Source: Metaphire vulgaris (Eukaryota > Annelida > Clitellata > Crassiclitellata > Megascolecidae). From it: 64,000 nucleotides of DNA. Under the pieces are notes generated by a model, which made no database searches, had not been told where the DNA came from, and was given only the letters and a program-made list of their open reading frames with translations. How positions within the stretch are numbered: position 1 is the first letter of the stretch; each line of letters begins with the position of its first letter. Made by a program: the position numbers and the translations under genes. Shown piece by piece: positions 29,156 to 41,238 of the stretch. The stretch is taken from the NCBI GenBank assembly GCA_018105865.1, contig CM030841.1, forward strand, positions 12,443,182-12,507,181. The letters are read 5' to 3'.

Positions 29156-29872
29156 TAGGCCTATGCTATTTACTGCGTATTTGTGCCCAGAGACTTTAGG
29201 TGGGAACAGGTTGAGGTTGGACCATAGAACACACCTGTCGTCAATAAAATTAAACTGCTACAGCCCTCCCGGAACGAAATGGCAATTTTTTTTATTCCTC
29301 AACATCAGGGTGGAAAATTAGATTACCAAAGGGTTTTAATAGTGTAGCCATTAGTTGACAGTTTCTTACCTTTTCCTTAATTAAATTCTCAATGTTGGAA
29401 AATCGATGTGGTCAAAGCGAGTGTTCACATCGGAGTTGGAGTATCCCGGTACGGTAAAGTCATGGTGTCACACCCCCCCTAAAAAAATTACACCATGGGT
29501 CTCGTTGAGTCCAATAATTGTACCAGCTCTCTGTCGAATTCCCCTGTCTTCGTTTTTATGACACCCATTGTACTGTTGCAATTGGTGTCACCCGGTGTGG
29601 CCAGCAAACCCCTGAGCGACACCACTGGTCTGAGACCCTAAAATGTGACAGGTCGTGGAGATTTTGATGATTTCTTTCTCACAAGGCTGAGCAGCATTAC
29701 AGCTAAACGTGAATCGCAGTCGGTGTCAAAATTTTGCACCACACCAAGCCCTAAACGAATATGCAAGACTTGTCAGCAGTTGTCGGAGCTATAAGATAGA
29801 TACACAGATGCTAATCCGACATGTTTTGCATCGTAAATTAATTATTATTTATCGTTTACGCCAACTTGTCTT

Positions 29873-29995
29873 CATGGGCGTCCGGAGCGGGGTGCAAGGG
29901 GGTGCAATTGCACCCCCTGGAAAAAATGTGGAGTTATGAAACAAGTAAAATTACTTGTTTTGCAATCCCTGGAAAAATTTCTGTGGACGCCCATG
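29873..29995. mobile_element. 123-bp MITE, CATGGGCGTCC ends
   Basis: CATGGGCGTCCG at the left, GGACGCCCATG at the right, perfect 8-bp duplications CTTGTCTT at 29865-29872 and 29996-30003. Inside is a palindromic GGGTGCAATTGCACCCCC. Two more copies lie at 39282 and 50908. Confidence 0.92.
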
Positions 29996-30270
29996 CTTGT
30001 CTTTCGCTCGACGGCGCTTTGAATGTGAATGGTTCATAAATCTTCCAACTTATCCTCGTCTAAACGTTTTCTTATTTTAAAAAACCGACGATCACCGCAA
30101 GAGAAATTCTTGTGTTGTACTCGATTTTCTGTTGCACTTCATTCCTGAGAGTTACAGCTTTCGTCTTCGCAGAGATTATCAGTCTGCGCTTTCCTGCCTC
30201 TAGTTTTCGGTCGACTGCTGGTAAAACACAAACATTTTGGCCGATTCAATGCACGATACAGAGCAACGGC

Positions 30271-30561
30271 CAGTGGCGTAGCGTGACTTTCGGGGGACCG
30301 GGGGCATCCTTGACATGGGGTCCCTATAGGATATGGGGGCCCATATGGGCTAACTTAGATTACATCGTTCTAAAAATAAGGTTTACTCCCTAATTCAATA
30401 ATTACTCACTTTGTAGCAGTAATATTGAAATAGTATAGTAAAATGTAAAAATAAATCATTGTTTAGTAAGTTGCAACCACCCTTCGGAGGCCTTCTTCTT
30501 CCGGGGCCCGGGGGGCTTTCTGCAAATTGCCCCCCTCGCCCCCACCCACGTTACGTCACTG
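30271..30561. mobile_element. hAT-type MITE, CAGTGGCGTAGCG ends
   Basis: CAGTGGCGTAGCG at the left and CGTTACGTCACTG at the right, flanks GCAACGGC and GCAACAGC (7 of 8). The body contains repeated GGGGGCC/CCCCC words. Confidence 0.82.
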
Positions 30562-30740
30562 GCAACAGCGATGCTGGATAAACGCTAGAAAGGAATGATG
30601 CCAGGGAAAGGACAAAAAGGGTGACCAAAAAAATGATGGACAGATGGTACGGAGCAGTGGACAGAACTGCAGTTGTCAGCAGCTGACAGGAAAACATTGT
30701 TGGAAAAAGGAAATTCATGTTGTCGGTTCAACTTTAGGAC

Positions 30741-30742
<2 letters not shown>

Positions 30743-30789
<47 letters not shown>

Positions 30790-30845
30790 TAAGAAGAAGA
30801 AAAAAAGAAAAAGAAAAAGAAAAAGAAAAAGAAAAAGAAGAAGAC
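30743..30845. repeat. (AAT)n(AAG/AAAAAG)n microsatellite
   Basis: AAT units followed by AAG and AAAAAG units. It gives poly-Asn/poly-Lys open frames that are artefacts. Confidence 0.93.
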
Positions 30846-30932
30846 TATAGCTGCATACATTGATCAGAGAAAAACGGACGATGCCAATCCTAATAAACCA
30901 CTTTAAACCAAGCCATTGTTATTATGATTATC

Positions 30933-31180
30933 CAGTGGCGCAGCCAGGATTTCGGAATAGGGTAGCACGCCGACATTTTAAGAGTTTCAGGTGTTAAGGC
31001 GAAGTCTTGACGAGCAAAGAAACTTCGTCGTGTCAATCTCCGGCGCTTTGAACTTCTATCGTTCATTCTCCAGCATTTATACGTCACCCTACATGTCCCC
31101 CCTGCAACCCCCGCCCTCCAACTATTCAAACGGGTTTGCACAAATCCTATAACCGGCCCAGCCCGAATCGGGGGGGGGGT
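30933..31180. mobile_element. Truncated hAT-type MITE, CAGTGGCGCAGCC left end
   Basis: CAGTGGCGCAGCCAGGATT resembles the left end of the 56992 and 52463 elements. The body runs to a poly-G stretch at about 31172 and no matching right end is found before an ATT array. Confidence 0.6.
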
Positions 31181-31195
31181 AATGTTATTATTTCA

Positions 31196-31236
<41 letters not shown>

Positions 31237-31245
31237 GTATAGTAG

Positions 31246-31284
<39 letters not shown>

Positions 31285-31692
31285 ATGCAGCTTTATGGTC
31301 AAGTTTCGAAGACAGAATTTGTAGTCGAATGCCTAATATCTGATAGATATTCAACTACGAAACATCAAGTCCTTTGTAGTTGTAGTTGTAGTTGCTGCAG
31401 TCAATAAGAGACAGAAATATTCTACAACTACTAAATCAACAAACTCTAGACAGCCGCAACTACTCACAGTCGCTGTTTTCTTTTGACAACGACGACGATG
31501 ACTAAGACACCGACAACGACAGTGACGATGAAGGCGATGCAACCGGCATAAACTCCTATTGCAGTTGTTGCAGGCAAAGAAAACCTGTCAGCTGCAGTGC
31601 AACAACAACAACAACAATGATGATGATGATGATGATGATGATGATAATAATAATAATAGTAATAATAATAATGATGATGATGCTGATGATGA

Positions 31693-31762
<70 letters not shown>

Positions 31763-32256
31763 TGTGTTGTTGTTGTTGTAATAGTTGCCTAATGTGGTTC
31801 AAATCTGACCGGTGGCATAATGTAAGAATGAACTTTTGACCTCAAATTGTGTAGGCCTACGTATCACGTGCTGCTTATGCCGCATTAATTTCGATGGTGC
31901 GGTAGGCCTAATAGACCAATTGACACGACATAGCCATGGAACCATTGGAGTTTATCTGATATTTTATGGAAGAGTCCTGACATTATTACCCCTCTTTGAA
32001 ACCGACTTATCCACGACAAACTTACTTACCATTGAGGACGTTATTTTCGAGCAGCCTAACTAGAGACCTAACTAGAGGCCTAGATCTATTATCCTTGATA
32101 TTCGTTCAATGTATGAAGCATTACTATATGCATACATCGCGCATTTTCAAATAAATATGGACAATATAGAAATAGACTTAGAAAATATAATTTCGTATCA
32201 AATGTTGTAAAACCATTTAGAATATGATTGGTTTTGAAGAAAGTACAAACGCATTT
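31181..32256. other. No recognised gene; triplet arrays
   Basis: ATT arrays (31195-31285) and a mixed GAT/AAT/ACT/AAT array (31617-31762). No coding exon recognised. Confidence 0.55.
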
Positions 32257-32714
32257 GGGGCCATCCAGAAATGACGTCACGCACTTAGGGGGTTCAAACA
32301 TTTGTGACGATGGGTGACGACGGGGGAGGGGGTCCAGAAATGTAACGTCACACAATACTAAATATTTTTATTAATACCGCAATGCTATGTTACCACAAAA
32401 TTTAACGTATTTTACACTTATAATTGTATTATACACTTCATTTTAAAAAAAGAATTTGAAAACGTTTCTCAATATTGTTTCAACTATATTAATATAATTA
32501 TAATAAAATATAATAATTTTAACTGAAAAATATATATGAAAACTTTCGAACGAAACGTTAATTTTGACATTGGAAAGACGACAAGATGATGGGGTTAACG
32601 CATTGTGACGTCATATTTTTTGAGGGGTCTGACTTTTTGCGACGACGTCTGACGAAGGAGGAAGGGTTAAAAGAAACCTGCCAAAATCGCGTGACGTAAT
32701 TTATGGATGACCCC
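32257..32714. mobile_element. Inverted-repeat element with CRE-like motifs in its ends
   Basis: Left end GGGGCCATCCAGAAATGACG and right end CGTAATTTATGGATGACCCC form an imperfect inverted repeat that extends into ...TCACGC / GCGTGA. The left end contains TGACGTCA, and another TGACGTCA is inside. No clear target duplication is found. Confidence 0.65.
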
Positions 32715-33082
32715 TTTCAAATGGTCTCGTCACCGAGTTTACACTTCCTGCCGTCAATAATTACCAGACGTTAAGGCTCAAATTGCTTGAACAAGAGGCC
32801 ATATATTATAACGCTCACAGTAGTAATAACACGCGCTAAACTTAAGATTATTTATCTACATCCTGTACATAATTGCAGCAGTTTGTGCGTCTTCTGAAGA
32901 GTATAAGGGGGGCCGCAATGACGTCAATGGCCCCCGGGACAACAGCATTCTCTGACGAACGTAGACGTCGGTATTTCCACAAATTGCCTAATGCGGTGAC
33001 CCGTCAAATGCGCGACCGACATTTGCGCGCCGACATTTGCGCGCCGACATTTGCGCGATATTAGTTGCTATAATTGGGGTTA

Positions 33083-33974
33083 GGGGCTGTCCATTAATTA
33101 TGTCAACAATTTTTGGGCAATTTTTGACCCCCTCCCCTTGTCAACCATAGATGTAAAAGACGTTGGGAAAATAATTTAAAAAACGTTAAAAAACGTAAAA
33201 ACTTTACTGAAATAAAAAAACGTTAAAAACGTTGAATAAAAAACGTTACCGACGTTTATCCGAGCGAGATTAGGTAATGTGCCTTATACCCACTCACGAG
33301 AAATAAAGAAATCAAGTCACACTATGCAAAACGACCGTGAAATGAAATATACAGCAATAATACTGTCATAAATTTCTTACTTTATGTTGTAAGTAAGTAA
33401 AGCTGGATGACCTGCTAATATGCAATCGACTATACTCTATAGCTAAACAGCAGAAAGGTTATTAATTAGCTCGTTGTAGATGATTTAAGAAAATCTGTAT
33501 TTTTTATTTTGCCAACGTTTTTTATTATAAAAAACGTTGGCAAAATTTTTTTAAAAACCTTAAAATACGTAGGAAAAATAAAAATCGTAAAAACGTTTAT
33601 TACATCTATGTTGTCAACAACTGTCAACTTTCACTTACCCTCCCTCCTCCCATAATTGCGTCAAAAACCAAAAACTTTTGACTCCCCTCAAGATCAATGA
33701 CAGGTCCCAATAACAAGGTTATTATTTCTTGTGTTGATGACCATTTTCCCCTTTTTGCTCATCGAATGCCAAAAGGTGGTGGTGATGACCTTTTTTGTCA
33801 TGCTTTTTTTCCATTGTAATAAGTAGTATTCCATGAAATTTCCTATTTTTTGATTATTTGTAAAAAGTGAAATTGTTGACGTCAACTTTTCTTGATCCCC
33901 TCCCCTGTCAACAACTGTCAAACTTTTTCAAACCCCCTCCCCCTAATTTGTTGACGTAATTAATGGACAGCCCC
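33083..33974. mobile_element. Middle element: GGGGCTGTCCATTAATTATG ends
   Basis: GGGCTGTCCATTAATTATGT at the left and inverted ATTAATGGACAGCCCC at the right. A second copy without the inner insert lies at 54670-55072 and has an intact centre (TTGTCAACAACTGTCAAC), so it serves as the empty site. Flanks TTGGGGTTA and TTAGGGTTA agree at 8 of 9. Confidence 0.82.
33146..33610. mobile_element. Inner element: CATAGATGTAA ends, 465 bp
   Basis: CATAGATGTAAAAGACGTT at the left, AACGTTTATTACATCTATG at the right, with perfect 8-bp duplications TTGTCAAC at 33138-33145 and 33611-33618. The empty site in the 54.7-kb copy has one TTGTCAAC. Inside are many AAAAACGTT words. Confidence 0.88.
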
Positions 33975-34116
33975 TTAGGGTTAGGGTTAGAGTAAGGGTT
34001 AGATTTTGGGTTCTGATTAGGACTATGGTTACTAAAGCATGGATGACTTTTAATTTATAGCGCATTTCGTGCTTCGTGTCGTCGCGCAAATGTCGTCGCG
34101 CAAATGTCGGTGAACC

Positions 34117-34954
34117 TTAATGCCAAGTTAATGGAACGTCTATTCGGCCTCGTTACAGACATCCCAATGTTAGCCGGTCTTTGGAAGGCTGTGACAAACG
34201 CCTGAACAGTATATTTTATTTATCTGCATATTTGGACCAAAGCGCGAAATTAGTATAATAATTGTAAAATAGGCCTACTTGAGTTTTTCTCCTTCTGTTC
34301 CAGGTTTTGGACTTCGACTGTCGAAGCTACAAACGGAAAAACAATTTAGCATTTGAAATGAACCGAAATAGATTAATAGAATTTATTGTCGACTAATGGG
34401 GTTGCTACTGTAGCAACGCTTCGTATGGCAGGGTTCCTGAAAATGTTACTCGCTAAAACGCTCTTTTATTTTTCCGTCTGTTTAGTTTCCAAGAATCTTG
34501 AGGTCAAATTGCTCAAATGGGTCATTTTGACAATTTGTTGGGTCGCCAGTAATCGAAGGGTCTTGACCCATGCACGACCCGTAGACTTTTTAAGGCTGCG
34601 GATGCAATCTTCAGTCCACGTTAATTAACAAACAGACCTAGAACATATTTTGCAGTGCAATGTTTGCATCTTCTCAGCGTTGACGACACTATCCGTGATT
34701 ACTAACTGTGATGGAAAAATTTACGATTGGTTTGTACTGTGGCATTTCATTGTAGAGTAGCAACTAGCAATGCACCGTAGAGAAATCGAACATGAGTTTT
34801 GACTTATAGCTTAACAGCGTGTGTGAAATCAATCCACTGACAAATAGCTTACTGTATGGCTGGTTCCGGGAAAAATTGTTCTCGCTTATATGACAAATAC
34901 ATGTATATTATGGAATAGGCCAACATGTACATTTTATAGTGTTGCATTCAAATG
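34117..34954. other. No recognised gene
   Basis: Unique AT-rich DNA without recognised coding segments. Confidence 0.55.
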
Positions 34955-35266
34955 CAGTGGCGGTTCCACCATGTTGATGACTGGGAATGCACCCCTCCAT
35001 CCTACCCCCCATCGGGGTTTCGGATGGACTTTTTTGCTTGTCAACCTATTTTCCGATGAGTTTTAAAAAAATTGTTAAAAATACTGCAAATTATCTTTTT
35101 TTGCTTGTCAGCCTTTTTTAGCAAGGTTTATTAATATATTTAATGGGCAAAACACTAACAATGACCTTTTTCTCATTTTTTTTCTTTTTCCTTCTTCGCT
35201 TTGCAACCCCACCAACTTCCTATAATTTTTTCCATCCGCCACCAAGAATTCCTGGAACCGCCACTG
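34955..35266. mobile_element. hAT-type MITE, CAGTGGCGGTTCC ends
   Basis: CAGTGGCGGTTCCACC at the left, GGAACCGCCACTG at the right, perfect 8-bp duplications TTCAAATG at 34947-34954 and 35267-35274. Same family as 19782 and 55890. Confidence 0.92.
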
Positions 35267-35294
35267 TTCAAATGTTGTCATCAATAATTATTAC

Positions 35295-35550
35295 CTTCAA
35301 GCGAAGTGGTGGTAGGTCTAGTGGTAGTCCTGTAGGCATACTTGGTGGTAGGCGTTTCACGGTACTTGGTGGTAGCTCTGGCGTCGTTATTAATTCCAGA
35401 ACCGGAGAAAGGAGAGTCGTCGTCATCGTCCATTTCCGCGGCGTGACCAAGGTTATCATCGAAACCGACAGCATGGCCACCAGTCGCAACTGTAGCAGTA
35501 TACAAAACGACTGAACATAGACATATGTATACAACGGCTTGGTCCACCCA
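35295..35550 (-). CDS. Candidate orphan exon with a signal-peptide-like stretch
   Basis: On the minus strand a frame reads VVYICLCSVVLYTATVATGG, a hydrophobic stretch like a signal peptide, then an acidic DDDDD run and a Thr-rich segment (TTKYRETPTTKY). It ends at a plausible donor (GAAG|GTAATA at 35294). The frame has no in-frame ATG before the MITE boundary at 35551. This 256-bp island lies between two MITEs. I cannot name a family, and chance is a serious alternative. Confidence 0.2.
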
Positions 35551-35822
35551 TAGGGCCGCCGAGAGGGGGTTAGGGGCAAATGCACAGGGGCCCGGCGGTC
35601 TGGAGGGGGCCCGGGCCTATGATGAATATGTATAATTGACGATAATAGGCTACCAATAACAACACTAAAGAAAGTTTACGATGTTAAGCTGTGCAGAGGG
35701 GCCCGGCGACTAAAAGGGGGGCCCGAGACCTGAAGACACATAAAAAGGAAGAGCGTGAAAAGAACGACAAGCAAAAGCCGGGCATTTTGCACAGGGGCCC
35801 GGCATTTCTCTCGGCTGGCCTG
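35551..35822. mobile_element. MITE with TAGGGCCGCCGAGAG ends
   Basis: Left end TAGGGCCGCCGAGAGG, right end CTCTCGGCTGGCCTG, perfect 8-bp duplications TCCACCCA at 35543-35550 and 35823-35830. The body has two GGGGCCCGGCG words. Confidence 0.85.
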
Positions 35823-35902
35823 TCCACCCATGGGTTGGGTTGGGTTAGGTCAGAAATGATCATGTTTATGGTGGGTGGGCTGGTTCGGGAAAAGAAGTAA
35901 TG

Positions 35903-36206
35903 CAGTGCCGGATTAACTTTATGGAGGCCTGGCGCAAACATCGCAACAAAACTTTAAAAGACCCTCAACCCTCCAAGATCGAAGTTTCAAACCTTTGCCA
36001 AAAATTATGACAATTAATTTTAAAATATAGAAAACGTCCTTAAATATATTTATTAAAAATTAAATACAATTAGTACTGTGCTTTTGTTAAAATTCATTGT
36101 CCGTGATTTAATATTATCTATTTATTTTAAAAAAAAATAAAAATTGAGTCAGTGGGCCCCGGGCGCAAGTGCGCCTACCAATTGCGCCATGGTTAATACG
36201 GCACTG
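35903..36206. mobile_element. MITE with CAGTGCCGGATTAAC ends, inside ATGGGTTGGG repeat DNA
   Basis: CAGTGCCGGATTAACTTTATG at the left and GTTAATACGGCACTG at the right. The surrounding ATGGGTTGGG sequence resembles 23.35-23.55 kb and is split by this insert. Flanks AAGTAATG and AAGCCACG agree at 5 of 8; the 23-kb copy has AAGTCATG at that point. Confidence 0.7.
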
Positions 36207-36382
36207 AAGCCACGGGGTAAGAAATTTTAATGTATTGCGGTGAGTTGGGCTGGGTTTGGTAAAGTGACCTTATTGCTTTCGTCGGTTGGGTTTTGATCTT
36301 AATCATGTTGGGTTTGGTTTTAAAAAACGGGCCCATGTCCATGTCTGATTGAACATACGATCGATCCTTTACATTTTAGCAC

Positions 36383-36813
36383 CTACTGTATATAGCAGCA
36401 CAAGAGGCCACCCGTGCAGATTGTTCGAGCAGATGGTGAGACTAAGGAAGAAAAATATTTCACTGCAAGAATTGTGGACACACGGAACAGTCTGTGGACG
36501 AAGAGGCAGTAACAGTGTCGAGCATTTGCAGTGGACTGAACCCTCCCTTTGGAATGCCTTGAACCCATCCATTCGAGCATCACTTCTTACTCCCTCGCTC
36601 TGCTCAATGCGAAAGCTAAAGTCTCACCACTTTACCATGAGACTCCAGTGCCAGGAGCGCCTCTGAGTAGAAATATAAGAGGCACTATACAAATACTACA
36701 CTACATTACAATAAACGGATTCAAAAGTTATCTGGGAAAACTAGGTTCTTGAATGTAAAGTTGTTACAATGGTTGTCAGACAGGCTAACTTATCCTCCTA
36801 AACCACTTGGAAT
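36383..36813 (+). pseudogene. LINE 3' end interrupted by another retroelement end
   Basis: Reads YSSTRGHPCRLFEQMVRLRK and, about 300 bp later, TINGFKSYLGKLGS followed by a stop (36750-36752). These are the same two motifs as in the 12-kb LINE fragment. Between them lies unrelated sequence with LWNALNPSIRAS and a CTCTGAGTAGAAATATAAG...TACATTACA end. That end matches the inverse of 52385-52442. The LINE tail CTCCTAAACCACTTGGAATC runs into the triplet array at 36814. Confidence 0.7.
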
Positions 36814-37570
<757 letters not shown>

Positions 37571-39092
37571 AGACTAACCATATGATGTTCTGGCCAAGAT
37601 GATGAGACTGATTGGAAATATCTCGTAGAGCAACCAGCGAACATTGGAAAAGCTATTCGGTGGCATAATAATAATAATTGTCAAGAGCTGGTCGGATGTC
37701 CGAGAGTAGAAGAAGAAGAGGAGGCTGCTATGAAAGAAATAACTCGTCTAAGACTCGTGTTGTCATTGGACAGTTCTCAAATCGGTTCCAAGCTGTTCTG
37801 GTTCGATGCGTATTAAATTAGGCCTATAAGCCCTATCTATCGCTTCACACTATAGACCGAGCGAAAACTGCAAAGCGTATATACGCTTTCCTTCGAGCTT
37901 GTATATATATATATATAGTGAGATGTGATCATTATAGAGGATAAAAACAGATAATGATATCTCACTTCTAGCTAATTATGTGTACCTCCCTCATAAAAGT
38001 AGTCCGTATTCATCATCGGGTGTTTGTGAACCGACAGAGATATGGTCTGACTCTGACCAACTGTCTGTAGGTCACTCACTCATGCAGTCAGAAAGAACTT
38101 AAGTTTCCATCGAAGACCCAACCCTGTAATTACCCAGTTAGTTAACCTTGACTTAAAGGCATCTACAGTTATATACGTTAAATTCGAGTACAGTAAAGCT
38201 TCATTAGGCCTATAACGATATCTGCGGGAGAGAGCAAATTGCCCATGCGCTTGTCTGCGGGCGACATCTGCGGGACGGAGCAAATTGGCTATAATTTTTG
38301 AAATGAGCTATTGTTCATTTAGATTTTACAGTAGTATAGCATAAAGTGCTTTGCATATGATTATCTTCAGCGTACAGTATGGACTTGATTAAGTCTAGAT
38401 TAGTTTGTGATTAATTGTGATTAGTTTTGGGTGGATCGCGAAAAGGTAAAATATTGTTTTCCAGTCGATTTCGTGGAAAAACCGGAAATTAGTTGGACCT
38501 TCCAAATGTCGTACGGCTCGAGGAACCGGAAATTAGTTAGATTAAAACTTTGGGCATATTGGGTGGTCTTCTCCATCGAAGGCGTTGGAGGGGACGTAGG
38601 TTGGTTTAATCACATATATGTATAGATATGATTACTCACCAATGTTCTTGATTAGAAAGTTTCTGTATGGTATACAAATTTGGGAATTATGTGTTGATTA
38701 ATAATACTGATGAAAATCGTATTAACTTCAAACTGCCAGTTAATTAATCTATAGAATTGCTGGTTGATTAATCTAGAAAATCGCTCGGTGCTGTAACTGT
38801 ATTGAATGATGTATGAGGCGCGCTCGTAGCAGTTATGATGATAGTTCTAGCTATTCGCTATCAATTTATTTGTTTTGGAAATGTGACGTCATGGCTGGTT
38901 CTTCGTAATAAAAGGATGCCGGTCGAGTTGCATATTCACTTAGTCCGGAGAATGTAAGCTAAGCGAGTTGTGCTCTTGCCGACATTGTAACATCAAGAAT
39001 GTCGTTATAGCTGCATACGCTATAGTAGATCGACGTATTTTTGTCGAGCCTCTATTGCAAAATCGTCGGTACCGGCGCTGGTTTCAGAAGCG
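37571..39092. other. No recognised gene
   Basis: A minus-strand frame at 38080-38283 ends with ITVDAFKSRLTNW, faintly like a LINE C-terminus, but has no other supporting motif. Nothing else recognised. Confidence 0.5.
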
Positions 39093-39480
39093 GAGCTATG
39101 GTGTCCGGCGCCCGGGGACAAAACATACTGATGGCGCCCCCTCAACTTCACGAAAACCCTGACAAGCAAAAAGAGGTCATCACTCCGCTTGGTTTAGTTA
39201 GCTATGTGAGCGCGGACGCCCCAAACAACTACATTGATGCTTTTTGGTTGCGTCTATTTTGCAGTTTTACTACATTAAACCTATGGGCGTCCGCAGAAAT
39301 TTATCCAGGGGGTGAAAAACAAGGCTTTGTGACGAAAGAAACAAGTAATTTTACTTTTTTCTTGACCACAATTTTTCCAGGGGGTTCAATTGCATCCCCT
39401 CTGGACGCCCATGATTAAACCCGATTTTGGCGCCCCCTCACCTCGTCGCCCGAGGTCATTTGTATCCCTCCGCCCTTAGA
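39093..39480. mobile_element. Degenerate relative of the 10.58-kb MITE carrying a nested 132-bp MITE
   Basis: GTCCGGCGCCCGGGGAC, GGCGCCCCCTCAAC and GACAAGCAAAAAGAGGTCAT match the body of 10578-10881 in order. The ends are worn. The 39282-39413 element is inserted in it. Confidence 0.5.
39282..39413. mobile_element. 132-bp MITE, (C/T)ATGGGCGTCC ends
   Basis: TATGGGCGTCCGC at the left, GGACGCCCATG at the right, perfect duplications ATTAAACC at 39274-39281 and 39414-39421. Second member of the 29873 family. Confidence 0.92.
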
Positions 39481-39821
39481 TCCGCCGGCCTCTGGCTGGT
39501 TTGTCGATTTTTGTGGTTTGTGGCACAGTGGCAGTAAGCGGCATCGGCGCACACTTGGATGAAAAGTGGGGGCCCCAACTCTGACCTTTCCCCTTTCTTA
39601 TGGTAGTCTCTGAAAAGGTGTGGAAGGGGCTCGAGTCTAGAGGTCTAGGCCTAATTGAAGTTTATGCCTATGGTAAGCAGCGTCGTTAAAACGATGCGCC
39701 ACTGTAGACCCTAGCCTATATGCATCCAGGAGTCTGAATCTGTGCTGACGATTTGGAGGAACTAAAATTTCAAATTAGGTCTAAATTCTTTTGCTGCATT
39801 CCTTTGATCCACTTACTATAT

Positions 39822-39830
39822 ATATATATA

Positions 39831-39911
<81 letters not shown>

Positions 39912-39955
39912 GAGAGAGAGAGAGAGAGAGATGAGAGAGAGAGAGAGCGAGAGAG
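39822..39955. repeat. (TA)n and (GA)n microsatellites
   Basis: TA arrays to about 39907, then GA units to 39955. Confidence 0.93.
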
Positions 39956-40592
39956 CACTGATGATGTAGGGCCTACACTATTCTTCAAGAATTGGAAAAA
40001 AATAAAATTAAATAAAATTAATAGGCATTCGCAGACGACGAGTAAATGGAAGCAGGTGGGACACAGACGGCCTTATAGTTTTGATAGCATTCGATATCTG
40101 CCAGTTCAAAGAATCTGCACTTGAATTTTTTTTATGTCTTTCGCGCCTGTCGATTTTTATTGAATCTCGCAATCGAGAAAATTTAGGGAATCTTCTATTG
40201 CTACTGTCCACAATTCCACATGCAGCGAATCTCTAAGTCGATCCTTGATATCTTTCACGCCTTTCAAATTTGTATGTAGGACAGTAAGTAAGTAAGTAAA
40301 CGCGAAACTTCTATAGCGCTGCCCGAAAGCTTGGCGCATTCCAGCTTATTCACGAGCGCTCAATCTAGGTAAATCCATAATCCGTAATCCGTAGTCCGTA
40401 CGTGGTGGTCGAGGTTGTAGATCCAGGTAGGCATGCAGTCGCAGCATTTATGGAGGATGATAACAAGACAGTAGGCCTACATGGATAAATTCCCCAGTCA
40501 GCCAGACAGTCAATTAGCCAGTTAGTCAGTCAGAAACTCTAACTGGCTTATATATCATAGGCCTATATATTTTAGCTTATTTAGCTTTCAGT
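39956..40592. other. No recognised gene
   Basis: Unique sequence with AGTAAGTAAGTAA-type tetranucleotide units near 40285. No gene seen. Confidence 0.5.
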
Positions 40593-40943
40593 CAGGGTTT
40601 AATCTAGAGACCCTGACCTGGGGAACTGAAAAATGGGGACTGAAAAAGGGGGGGTAACTGACAAAGCCGGGGGATTTTTGCTAGGGGCCGCTGTTAGTCC
40701 ACGGGAATTTGAAATTTTAGGGGAAAGGGCAATTTCCCCCGGAAACGGCCTAGATTAAACACTGGGCAGTTTCCGGGGGAATTGCCTTTCCCCGGAAATT
40801 TAAAATCCCCCCCGGAAATTTTTGCATACTACATCAACTAACATCAGCCCCTAGCAGAATTCCCCCCGGCTTTGTCAGTTTCGCCCCCCTCCGGCTTTTT
40901 CAGTTTCTCCTCCGGAGTCCAGGAGTCTACAGATTAAACACTG
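40593..40943. mobile_element. Composite of two CAGGGTTTAATCTAG-family MITEs
   Basis: CAGGGTTTAATCTAGAG at 40593 and CTAGATTAAACACTG ending 40764 bound the first part. A second body in opposite order follows and ends CAGATTAAACACTG at 40943. No outer duplication is seen, so this may be a tandem or partly deleted pair. Confidence 0.6.
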
Positions 40944-41238
40944 TTTGTGGCTGTGAGTATAGGTATCAATTATAATAAGCCAGCAACATGACGCGTCACT
41001 ATAGGATCTGTTTAACAGGCCCTGTTTTAAGAAAAATTTATCATTGCACTAAACTCAGAAAATTTGTGGATATCCGCGCAAAAAAACAAGCAAAAAACGT
41101 CGTTCAAAAAATTTAGCACTGCATAAAGCACATTAACCACTGCACATTTTCATTTTATCACTGCACATTTTGTGTATCGCTGCACGCTAAAACAGGCCCT
41201 GTTGTTTAGGGGCGCAAATACAGAGCGTTTGCAAATAG

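Larger units (their letters stand above)
33003..34108. mobile_element. Outer element of a three-layer nest (GACATTTGCGCG repeats at both ends)
   Basis: Both ends carry two or three copies of CGACATTTGCGCG in opposite orientation (33015-33058 and 34078-34110). Flanks GGTGACCC (32995-33002) and GGTGAACC (34109-34116) agree at 7 of 8. The middle is filled by the 33083-33974 element. Confidence 0.72.

Noticed and set aside
33974..34012. TTAGGG repeats as an interstitial telomere
   Set aside because: Only two or three units, part of the flank of a nested element; too short to support.
38080..38283. LINE C-terminal fragment on the minus strand (ITVDAFKSRLTNW)
   Set aside because: Only one weak motif; no other LINE features or shared tail nearby.
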